Below the pieces are notes generated by a model. It made no database searches. It was not told the DNA's origin and worked only from the letters and a program-made list of their open reading frames with translations. The position numbers were made by a program, and so were the translations under genes. This document shows, in pieces, positions 1 to 5,707 of a stretch of DNA of 6,702 nt. Numbering within the stretch: the stretch's first letter is position 1; each line of letters begins with the position of its first letter. The DNA lies in assembly GCA_002718015.1 (NCBI GenBank), contig PBCW01000020.1:14153-20854 (forward strand), read 5' to 3'. This DNA is from Rhodospirillaceae bacterium. Its GTDB lineage: Bacteria > Pseudomonadota > Alphaproteobacteria > UBA8366.

Positions 1-1550
1 CTCTTGGTAATATCAAACCAGGGTTGGTGTTGACTGGGATGATATGGCTGGCTCTGCACAACGGAAATCGATGTTTGATGCCCTCCCAATCCAGCAGAAA
101 TAACATTATCCCATTTTGCAGCACTTATGCAGTCAGTAACAATCAATTCACCACCCTCCCAATCAAAACGCCGAGAGAACTGGAATGGTGCAACACTCTT
201 GTATGTTATTAAAAGTTGCTGCAACAGTCGTCGAACAACACCAGGGAAAAAACGTCCAACTGTAAGCATAAAGGTGCGCAGTATTATGTTATCCAATGGG
301 AGCATTAGCTTCTGTTTTGCCCAACCGGCATTACCAGAGATCTCCACGTAATCAACACCGACATCAATGGCGTATTCATCGATATGATGACATACTGCTG
401 TAGAACCGTCGCGCATTTTCAAAGAAACCTGCGTGTCCGAGGCAATAAACTCACCATCCCGAAATAATTTGAAGCTGCCGCCTTTATTAAGCGCTACATA
501 TAAATCCATTTCTTCACGTCTATCGACGAGTAGACCGGCCCCCTCATAGTAGGCTCTCTTCTTTTGACTAAAACCTGGTTGATTGCGGGCCGAAATATGA
601 TAGCGAGCAGCCAACAAATAACTCCACATATGATGAGCAATCATATGGTCATCCGAGTAGCATGGTGCTCGACCCGATTGAAGAGCTATTGCAAAACGAT
701 CATTTAGCTCGAGTGCCTCTGGCAGCCATTTGCCTGTAATTTCAAATCCATGTGGAAAGTAATTGTATGTGTTACGGCTTCCATATTCACCACCAAAACT
801 ACCGTCTGGATGCATAAATTGAGCTGTCATAGTTATCGCACGCTCCAAGGGCTCTCGAAGTCCCTCTTCTCTGCTTTCGTCGTAAAGCTGAGCAAGCATT
901 GCAATTGTGAGCGTTTGGTATCCAAGGTCACAGCCATTATATTCAACAAACCATCCTTCTTTGTGCTGCCATGATAGAAGACGATCTAGACGCTCTCTGT
1001 AATCGTGCGAAAGACCTGAACCTTCGAACCTCTGTGAGAGCAAATAAAGACAGTACACTATCAGTGCCTCGTGATTACTTAGCTTGCCACTTTCAGGGTG
1101 CTCAGCCAACCAGCGGCCTCGACGAGCGAAAAATTTTTCTAATTGGGCATCTTTAAGTTGAAGTAAATGATACGCCTCTAAACATCCAAGAAGTGAAAAT
1201 GCCGCTGCACCAGCCGCCCTTTCGTAAGGATAAAAATCATCACAGGAGCCATCCGAATGTGAGCTTTTTTCTGCAAAATTAATCCCGGCTTTTATCCACT
1301 CACAAAGTACCTGGTCACCAAAATACGGGTTGTCGGGGAGTTTTGTTGAGTAAGCTAATGCCAATGGATAAACAAACTCTTGAGCCATCCCCGTAGGAAA
1401 ATCTACCAATCGGTACTGCCAAAAATTACGATCGAAACATCCGTATGTTGGGCTGTGTGGATTACGATCTTGCAATGTCAATAATTGGGGAATTTGTTGA
1501 AGTGCATTATACGAAAATATTTCAGCAGAGGGTTTTTTTACAACAGACAT
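1..1550 (-). CDS. Uncharacterised alpha/alpha-toroid plus beta-domain protein, C-terminus cut by window edge
   Basis: Reading the minus strand from the ATG at 1550-1548 gives 516 codons without a stop, continuing past position 1, so the gene is 3'-truncated by the window. I do not recognise a named family. Residues about 40-320 are helix-rich with aromatic/Gly turns recurring at helix ends: RNFWQY (41-46), SHSDGSCDDFYPYERA (97-112), GWFVEYNGCDLGYQTLT (199-215), HPDGSFGGEYGSRNTYNYF (247-265) and CYSDDHMIAHHMWSYL (297-312). This pattern fits an (alpha/alpha) toroid. Residues about 345-516 alternate short hydrophobic strands (DLYVALNKGG, FKLFRDGEFIAS, VEISGNAGW), fitting a beta-sandwich. Toroid plus beta-sandwich is the layout of heparinase II/III-like and other polysaccharide-lyase proteins, so a carbohydrate role is a guess. 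There is no signal peptide or clear membrane segment. Conserved-looking His, Asp and Tyr residues could form an active site. The start has only a weak ribosome binding site, but an in-frame stop 22-24 bases upstream limits alternatives. Confidence 0.85.
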   Translation of the reverse strand, partial: MSVVKKPSAEIFSYNALQQIPQLLTLQDRNPHSPTYGCFDRNFWQYRLVDFPTGMAQEFVYPLALAYSTKLPDNPYFGDQVLCEWIKAGINFAEKSSHSDGSCDDFYPYERAAGAAAFSLLGCLEAYHLLQLKDAQLEKFFARRGRWLAEHPESGKLSNHEALIVYCLYLLSQRFEGSGLSHDYRERLDRLLSWQHKEGWFVEYNGCDLGYQTLTIAMLAQLYDESREEGLREPLERAITMTAQFMHPDGSFGGEYGSRNTYNYFPHGFEITGKWLPEALELNDRFAIALQSGRAPCYSDDHMIAHHMWSYLLAARYHISARNQPGFSQKKRAYYEGAGLLVDRREEMDLYVALNKGGSFKLFRDGEFIASDTQVSLKMRDGSTAVCHHIDEYAIDVGVDYVEISGNAGWAKQKLMLPLDNIILRTFMLTVGRFFPGVVRRLLQQLLITYKSVAPFQFSRRFDWEGGELIVTDCISAAKWDNVISAGLGGHQTSISVVQSQPYHPSQHQPWFDITK

Positions 1551-1563
1551 AATATACCAGATA

Positions 1564-1675
1564 ATTCTCTCTTAAGGGGCTTACAGGCCTTTCCAATGGC
1601 AATCGATGCCATCAATCCGAAACGATTTGAAGCATTTATTCTCTACAATGCATTTGGTATTCTTCATTCTCTCTT
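1564..1675. repeat. 10-bp direct repeat spanning the sthA/toroid-gene gap
   Basis: ATTCTCTCTT occurs at 1564-1573 and again at 1666-1675, with a 7-base partial copy (ATTCTCT) at 1638-1644. All lie in the 133-bp gap (1551-1683) between the sthA stop and the start of the next minus-strand gene. Read on the coding strand the unit is AAGAGAGAAT, and the copy nearest the start sits 14-23 bases upstream of the ATG, slightly far for a ribosome binding site. Chance is plausible in such AT/pyrimidine-rich DNA. The gap also holds a 6-bp-stem palindrome at 1596-1612. Confidence 0.3.
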
Positions 1676-1683
1676 CGCCATTT

Positions 1684-3225
1684 CTACATACTGACCGGCA
1701 AAGAATCCTTATCTACATCTGCGCTTTGAGGCAATTGCGCGAGACGATTTATGCCATTAAACGCTGCCGTCTTATAACATTCCGCCAGGGTTGGATAATT
1801 GAACACTGTGTCAATAAAATGATCAATTTTACCGCCAGCACCCATCACTGCTTGACCAATATGAACTAATTCACTCGCTCCTTCACCAATAATATGTACA
1901 CCAAGCAGCTCCCGCGTCTGCAAGTGGAATAACAACTTAAGAAACCCAACCTCGTCACCAATGATGTGGCCCCGAGAAATTTCTTTATAACTAGCTTTCC
2001 CAATTTCATATGGCACGCCAGCCTCGGTCAGCTCTTCCTCCGTTTTCCCACAAACTGAAATTTCTGGAATCGTATAAATGCCATAAGGAAAGAAAGATGA
2101 AAGGGGTTCGGTTTCATAACCAAAAGCGTGACAAGCAGCTATCCGTCCTTGTTCTCTCGAGGTAGATGCTAAGCTCGGGAAACCAATGACATCTCCTACC
2201 GCGAAAATATGCGACATTTCCGTCCGATATTCATCGTTGACTTTTAGTCTACCGCGGTCGTCAGAAGCTATACCCGCTTTACCCAAATCCAATGACTCTG
2301 TCGCCCCCATGCGCCCTACAGAGACTAGCGCCTTCTCAGTTGCAAATTCCTTCCCACTGTCCAGAGCAATTTTCACTTTGGTTTTGTCCCCGTCTTTAAA
2401 AGTTTCGACTGCGGACACTGTCTCACCAAGCCTAATAGTAACTCTATCCTGCCGCATCTGATATACAAGCGTATCTATTACTTCCGCATCTATGAAGTCG
2501 AGCAATCGCGGGCGCGAGTCCACAAGTGTCACTCGAGCACCAATCGCAGCAAAAATAGTTGCATATTCAAGACCAATTACACCCGCACCAATCACTGTTA
2601 TCGAGGTTGGCAAATGCTGTATGTCTAAAAGATCATCGGATGTAAAAATATATTCTCCATCAAATACGATTTTTCTATCACGCGCTGTTTTTGTACCAGT
2701 GGCAATAAGTATGTTGTCTGCAGTAATTGTTCTGCTGGCACTAGAACTACCACCATCTATATTGAGGGTATGCGGATCCAGGAACTGAGCCTCACCAGCA
2801 ATAATATCAATATTGTTTCGCCTTAGCTGATGACACAGGACATCCTGCTCGTGATTAATGACATAGTGTGCCCGCCTTAGTAGGTCCGACATAGTAATGT
2901 CTTCTTTTACCGTGTAAGAAGCTCCATATATTGACCGCTCTTGATAGCCAGTGAGATGTAAAGCAGCCTCTCTTAATGTTTTTGAGGGAATTGTTCCCGT
3001 GTGAACACAAACACCTCCCACCATTGCATTCTTCTCAGCCAGTGCTACTCTCTTACCAAGTTTCGCCGCTTGTATCGCAGCACGGTGGCCGCCGGGACCA
3101 GAACCAATAACTAAGAGATCATAATCGAACGACTTTGGTACACTTTGATTTTTCTTCAACCCACCACTTTTTTGTTTTGTGGTGGAGAAACTCTTGGCCT
3201 TCTTTTCGGTTTTTCTTTTCGCCAT
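1684..3225 (-). CDS. sthA: Soluble NAD(P)+ transhydrogenase (SthA/UdhA type)
   Basis: A flavoprotein of the class I pyridine nucleotide-disulfide reductase fold that moves hydride between NADPH and NAD+ in the cytoplasm, balancing the two pools. Visible landmarks are the FAD-binding GSGPGG at residues 41-46, GGVCVHTGTIPSK at 70-82, the second Rossmann motif GAGVIG at 213-218, the FAD-contacting FAVGDVIG at 341-348 and a dimerisation-domain end NYPTLAECYKTAAFNGINRL (about 477-496). In dihydrolipoamide dehydrogenases the redox motif is CxxxxC. Here only C73 remains and the second position is T78. The His of the C-terminal His-Glu dyad is also replaced (NYPTLAE). Both changes match E. coli SthA and argue against a disulfide reductase. 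The protein is 513 residues against about 466 for E. coli SthA. The excess is mostly a Lys/Ser/Thr-rich N-terminal tail of about 33 residues. AGGA lies 10 bases before the ATG, and GGAG touches it. An in-frame TTG at 3159-3157 (codon 23) is an alternative start. The stop is TAG. Confidence 0.93.
   Translation of the reverse strand: MAKRKTEKKAKSFSTTKQKSGGLKKNQSVPKSFDYDLLVIGSGPGGHRAAIQAAKLGKRVALAEKNAMVGGVCVHTGTIPSKTLREAALHLTGYQERSIYGASYTVKEDITMSDLLRRAHYVINHEQDVLCHQLRRNNIDIIAGEAQFLDPHTLNIDGGSSSASRTITADNILIATGTKTARDRKIVFDGEYIFTSDDLLDIQHLPTSITVIGAGVIGLEYATIFAAIGARVTLVDSRPRLLDFIDAEVIDTLVYQMRQDRVTIRLGETVSAVETFKDGDKTKVKIALDSGKEFATEKALVSVGRMGATESLDLGKAGIASDDRGRLKVNDEYRTEMSHIFAVGDVIGFPSLASTSREQGRIAACHAFGYETEPLSSFFPYGIYTIPEISVCGKTEEELTEAGVPYEIGKASYKEISRGHIIGDEVGFLKLLFHLQTRELLGVHIIGEGASELVHIGQAVMGAGGKIDHFIDTVFNYPTLAECYKTAAFNGINRLAQLPQSADVDKDSLPVSM
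3161..3185 (-). other. Perfect 7-bp inverted repeat (hairpin) inside the sthA 5' coding region
   Basis: CCACCAC at 3161-3167 is perfectly complementary to GTGGTGG at 3179-3185, with an 11-base loop that is almost pure T on the plus strand (A-rich in the sthA mRNA). In the transcript it falls at about nucleotides +41 to +65, spanning codons 14-22 of the N-terminal extension. It ends just before the alternative TTG start at codon 23. Such a GC-rich stem in a low-GC stretch could affect early translation or start choice, but no function is demonstrated. Confidence 0.6.
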
Positions 3226-3267
3226 CTCCGGACCGTCCTGTGATATTATTTAGTCTAGAGCCATCAC

Positions 3268-3335
3268 GTTACAGACAAACATGTATCATTCCAATGCCCA
3301 AATGGGTTCCATCCAAGTCAAATTGGGCCTGTAAC
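3268..3335. repeat. Nested inverted repeats upstream of sthA
   Basis: GTTACAG (3268-3274) is the exact reverse complement of CTGTAAC (3329-3335). Inside it, GCCCAA (3296-3301) is the reverse complement of TTGGGC (3323-3328). The two right arms are contiguous, giving a 13-base arm (3323-3335) that would pair with a left arm interrupted by a 21-base side loop. A further small palindrome, CCCAAATGGG, occupies 3297-3306 and would compete with the inner stem. This could be a transcription-factor site, a structured leader of sthA mRNA or a chance arrangement. The region is too short on T-runs to be an intrinsic terminator. Confidence 0.4.
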
Positions 3336-3392
3336 TTATTTAATTGTTGGTCATTTCACCATGTATATTTTCTGACAGTGAAGAAAAGCGTT

Positions 3393-3426
3393 ATTTTTAC
3401 AACGGAACCGAATGCAAATTTTTACA
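3393..3426. repeat. 9-bp direct repeat upstream of the ynfA-like gene
   Basis: ATTTTTACA occurs at 3393-3401 and 3418-3426, offset by 25 bases. It is AT-rich and short, so coincidence is likely. It is recorded because it lies in the presumed promoter region of the ynfA-like gene. Confidence 0.25.
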
Positions 3427-3460
3427 GATTTCTCAGAACCTAGGCCAAACTTGTTCATCC

Positions 3461-3475
3461 AGGTGTTAATCCTTG
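3461..3475 (+). promoter_or_regulatory. Ribosome binding site and possible TTG start of the ynfA-like gene
   Basis: AGGTG at 3461-3465 matches the anti-Shine-Dalgarno sequence and lies 7 bases before an in-frame TTG at 3473-3475. Using it would add 15 residues (including KHH and R) to the YnfA-like protein. The ATG at 3518 lacks a comparable site, so this signal competes with the family-length argument for the ATG. Confidence 0.4.
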
Positions 3476-3517
3476 TGTGAAAAACATCACCTTCGGCTTT
3501 TATGGCATGGTTTGCTT

Positions 3518-3841
3518 ATGTCTTACTACACTACATTTATAATAGCGGCAGTCGCAAAAATAGGTGGTTGTTTCGCTTTCTGGTCATGGCTTAGACTGGA
3601 TAAGTCTGTCTGGTGGGTAGTGCCGGGAATAGGTCTATTAATTCTTTTTGCCTATTCCCTCACACAGATCGATATTAGCTTTACGGGGAGAGCATTTGCA
3701 GCATACGACGGATTGCACATTGCCGCTTCTCTTGTCTGGCTGTGGATTGTAGAAAAACAGACACCTGACCGGTGGGACATTATTAGCACCGCCATTTGTA
3801 TCGGAGGATCTGGTGCCAAACTATTTGGTCCACGAAAGTAA
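3518..3841 (+). CDS. ynfA: YnfA/UPF0060-family small inner membrane protein
   Basis: From the ATG at 3518 the protein is 107 residues, matching the usual YnfA length of about 108. It has four hydrophobic segments at roughly residues 4-24, 31-49, 60-79 and 86-103, and family signatures GGCFAFWSWLRL (16-27), GRAFAAYDG (57-65), SLVWLW (71-76) and the terminal LFGPR. YnfA proteins have a small-multidrug-resistance-like fold, and some are reported to act in drug efflux. The physiological substrate is unsettled. Residue 14 is Lys (AAVAKIGG), where relatives carry Glu (AEIGG or CEIIG), aligning with the proton-coupling acid of SMR pumps such as EmrE. D64 and K101 are further charged residues where relatives have neutral ones, so the protein may be non-functional or altered as a transporter. 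The alternative TTG start at 3473 has a better ribosome binding site and would give 122 residues. Stop TAA; glnS follows 66 bases on. Confidence 0.85.
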   Translation: MSYYTTFIIAAVAKIGGCFAFWSWLRLDKSVWWVVPGIGLLILFAYSLTQIDISFTGRAFAAYDGLHIAASLVWLWIVEKQTPDRWDIISTAICIGGSGAKLFGPRK

Positions 3842-3863
3842 TGAGCGGAAACGACATTGAGGG

Positions 3864-3869
3864 TATAAT
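3864..3869 (+). promoter_or_regulatory. Candidate -10 box for glnS
   Basis: A perfect TATAAT lies 38 bases before the glnS ATG, in the 66-bp gap after the ynfA-like gene. The expected -35 region (about 3839-3846) has no good TTGACA match and would overlap the ynfA-like stop codon. Transcription from here would give a short leader of about 30 bases. Read-through from the ynfA-like gene is the alternative. Confidence 0.4.
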
Positions 3870-3895
3870 TTAATTCTGGCCAAGATCAATTTAAT

Positions 3896-3901
3896 GAAGA
3901 G
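3896..3901 (+). promoter_or_regulatory. Ribosome binding site of glnS
   Basis: GAAGAG, a purine-rich Shine-Dalgarno-like site, ends 6 bases before the ATG at 3908 and supports that start. Confidence 0.45.
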
Positions 3902-3907
3902 ACAAAA

Positions 3908-5578
3908 ATGAACCAGGAAGATCCGTTACCGAATAACTTTATACTGGAACAGATCCGTAGTGACCTCAAAGAAAAAAGAACTGAAGCCGTTGTTACGCGA
4001 TTTCCACCGGAACCCAATGGTTATCTTCATCTTGGGCACGCGAAAGCTATCTGCCTAAATTTTAGCCTTGCATCACAATTCAACGGCCGATGTCACCTCC
4101 GACTGGATGACACGAATCCATCGAAAGAAGATAAACAATATATCGATGCGATAAAAAGAGATGTTAAATGGCTGGGTTACGATTGGGGGGATCACCTTTA
4201 TTACGCCTCCGATAATTTTGACCAACTCTATCAAATGGCTGTAAATCTCATTAAAGCGGGCTATGCCTATGTAGATGACTTAAGTGCAGAGGAAATAAGA
4301 GAGTATCGTGGTTCGCTTACGGAACCTGGACGCGAAAGCCCAAGCCGTAACCGGCCGCGAGAAGAAAATATTTTGCTCTTTGAGAAAATGAAGAAAGGCG
4401 AATTTGCTGATGGTGAAAAGGTTCTTCGTGCAAAAATTGACATGTCTTCGGGTAACATAAACCTGAGGGATCCAGTTTTATTTCGTATTTTACGAACTCC
4501 ACACCCACGCACCGGTACTCTATGGAAAATCTATCCCACGTACGATTTTGCGCACGGTCAGTCGGATGCTATTGAACATGTTACTCATTCTCTATGCACT
4601 CTAGAGTTTGAAGATCATCGTCCATTATATGAGTGGCTACTTGAAAAACTACCTGTCCCGTCCCGACCTAGGCAGTTCGAATTTGCGCGCCTCAATATGT
4701 CACATACAGTTCTTTCGAAGCGTAATTTAATGAAATTGGTTGATAACGGCCATGTGGCTGGATGGGATGACCCTCGTATGCCCACACTATCAGGCCTTCG
4801 ACGTCGGGGAGTGCCACCCGAGGCAATTAGAAACTTTATTTCAAAGCTATCAGTATCCAAAAGAGAGGGAGTTGTAGAGTTAGCAGCCTTTGATTTTGAA
4901 ATTCGAGAATACCTCAATCAACATGCAGAACGTCGACTAGCGGTTTTGAAACCCCTGAAGGTTACTATCGAAAATTATCCGCCCGGAAAATCGGAGCAAG
5001 TAACGGCATCGAACAATCCAAGAGATGAAAATGCTGGAAATCGATTATTAACCTTTAGCCGCGAAATTTACATTGAGCGAGATGATTTCATGGAGGACCC
5101 GCCAAAAAAGTTCTTTAGATTAGGGCCTGGGCGCGAGGTGCGGCTTCGGTTTTCTTATTACCTTAAGTGTAAGGAGATCGTCAAAGATCAAATGGGGAAT
5201 GTGACGGAGTTACGTTGTAGCTATGACCCCGAAACAAAGGGTGCCCCCCCTCCAGATGGACGGAAGGTCAAAGGTGTTATTCATTGGGTTTCTGCATTGG
5301 ATGCAGTGGAGGCAGAAGTACGGTTATATAATCCCCTCTTTTCAGGTGAAGAACCCGGAAAACAGGGTAATGTTGAAGATCAGATCGACACTGGATCACT
5401 AGAGGTAATTAATGGATGTAAAATGGAACCAAGCCTAGCAAATGCAGCTGTTGGTAATGCAATACAATTTGAGCGCAATGGATATTTTTGTGTTGATGAA
5501 GACTCCAATCCTGAAAAACTTGTCTTTAATCGCACAATTGCGCTGCGAGATAGCTGGACAAAAGCCAACGCCAATTGA
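3908..5578 (+). CDS. glnS: Glutaminyl-tRNA synthetase (GlnRS)
   Basis: A class I aminoacyl-tRNA synthetase that attaches glutamine to tRNA-Gln using ATP in the cytoplasm. The protein is complete at 556 residues, against 554 in E. coli. The catalytic Rossmann domain carries [16 protein letters not shown] (31-46), containing the HIGH motif as HLGH (41-44), then [12 protein letters not shown] (64-75). [11 protein letters not shown] (131-141) and [18 protein letters not shown] (226-243) are typical of bacterial GlnRS, as is [16 protein letters not shown] (286-301). The KMSKS loop is VLSKRNL (268-274), with Asn where E. coli has Lys (MSKRKL). The anticodon-binding beta-barrels occupy about 345-556, with [11 protein letters not shown] (453-463), KMEPSLANA and [12 protein letters not shown] (539-550) near the end. 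[15 protein letters not shown] (209-223) marks it as GlnRS rather than GluRS. The start is fixed by the ribosome binding site and the N-terminal alignment. No Gat amidotransferase genes are in the window. The downstream exporter gene is unrelated in function. Confidence 0.97.
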   Translation: MNQEDPLPNNFILEQIRSDLKEKRTEAVVTRFPPEPNGYLHLGHAKAICLNFSLASQFNGRCHLRLDDTNPSKEDKQYIDAIKRDVKWLGYDWGDHLYYASDNFDQLYQMAVNLIKAGYAYVDDLSAEEIREYRGSLTEPGRESPSRNRPREENILLFEKMKKGEFADGEKVLRAKIDMSSGNINLRDPVLFRILRTPHPRTGTLWKIYPTYDFAHGQSDAIEHVTHSLCTLEFEDHRPLYEWLLEKLPVPSRPRQFEFARLNMSHTVLSKRNLMKLVDNGHVAGWDDPRMPTLSGLRRRGVPPEAIRNFISKLSVSKREGVVELAAFDFEIREYLNQHAERRLAVLKPLKVTIENYPPGKSEQVTASNNPRDENAGNRLLTFSREIYIERDDFMEDPPKKFFRLGPGREVRLRFSYYLKCKEIVKDQMGNVTELRCSYDPETKGAPPPDGRKVKGVIHWVSALDAVEAEVRLYNPLFSGEEPGKQGNVEDQIDTGSLEVINGCKMEPSLANAAVGNAIQFERNGYFCVDEDSNPEKLVFNRTIALRDSWTKANAN

Positions 5579-5630
5579 ACGCGCTACAGCGTGAAAATGG
5601 ATAACGATCCGCTATTATTATCATTACAAT

Positions 5631-5636
5631 TATAAT
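5631..5636 (+). promoter_or_regulatory. Candidate -10 box for the type I secretion gene
   Basis: A perfect TATAAT sits in the AT-rich 129-bp gap after glnS, about 70 bases before the exporter's TTG start. No recognisable TTGACA-like element lies 16-18 bases upstream, so this is only a candidate. No T-tailed hairpin terminator for glnS is visible in the gap. The small inverted repeat just after the glnS stop (ACGC/GCGT, about 5579-5593) lacks a U-tract. Confidence 0.35.
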
Positions 5637-5696
5637 ACGTTAAAACTTCAAGCTTTGGCCTCACTTACGCCGCTTGTTTAATCTTTGCTAAGACTT

Positions 5697-5700
5697 GGAG
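5697..5700 (+). promoter_or_regulatory. Ribosome binding site that decides a TTG start
   Basis: GGAG at 5697-5700 is 7 bases from the TTG at 5708-5710. No in-frame ATG, GTG or other TTG lies between the upstream stop (5633-5635) and this codon. The next in-frame ATG (codon 35) would remove the first helix of the C39-like domain. Confidence 0.6.
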
Positions 5701-5707
5701 ATTACTT

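Larger units (their letters stand above)
3226..3472. other. Divergent intergenic region between sthA and the ynfA-like gene
   Basis: This stretch separates the minus-strand sthA start from the plus-strand genes and must carry the upstream control signals for sthA and probably the ynfA-like gene. I find no convincing protein gene in it. Open frames crossing it lack family similarity and overlap the sthA N-terminus antisense. I also find no strong -35/-10 pair. On the sthA strand, TAATAT near 3244-3249 and TAGACT just upstream are weak -10 candidates without a good -35 partner. The region holds nested inverted repeats and a short direct repeat, listed separately. Confidence 0.6.

Noticed and set aside
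24..1156. Several short plus-strand open frames (24-212, 127-351, 750-974, 971-1156)
   Set aside because: They lie antisense to one continuous 516-codon minus-strand frame with coherent protein-like composition. Their own translations show no family motifs and are Ser/Cys-rich, typical of shadow frames.
1596..1612. Palindrome ATGGCA/TGCCAT as an intrinsic terminator of sthA
   Set aside because: The stem is only 6 bp and is not followed by a U-run in the sthA reading direction.
1485..1869. Plus-strand open frames across the gap and the sthA 3' end
   Set aside because: They straddle the gap between two well-supported minus-strand genes. There is no recognisable domain or credible ribosome binding site.
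1684..3225. Dihydrolipoamide dehydrogenase or mercuric reductase
   Set aside because: The redox disulfide is incomplete (C73 but T78) and the C-terminal catalytic His is missing. Both are hallmarks of SthA.
3135..3443. 102-codon plus-strand frame overlapping the sthA start
   Set aside because: It is antisense to the sthA N-terminus in its first third and low-complexity Phe/Ser/Pro in translation. It has no family similarity.
4267..4917. Minus-strand frames of 63-100 codons inside glnS
   Set aside because: They are fully embedded in the glnS coding sequence, whose protein matches GlnRS end to end. The antisense translations carry no motifs.
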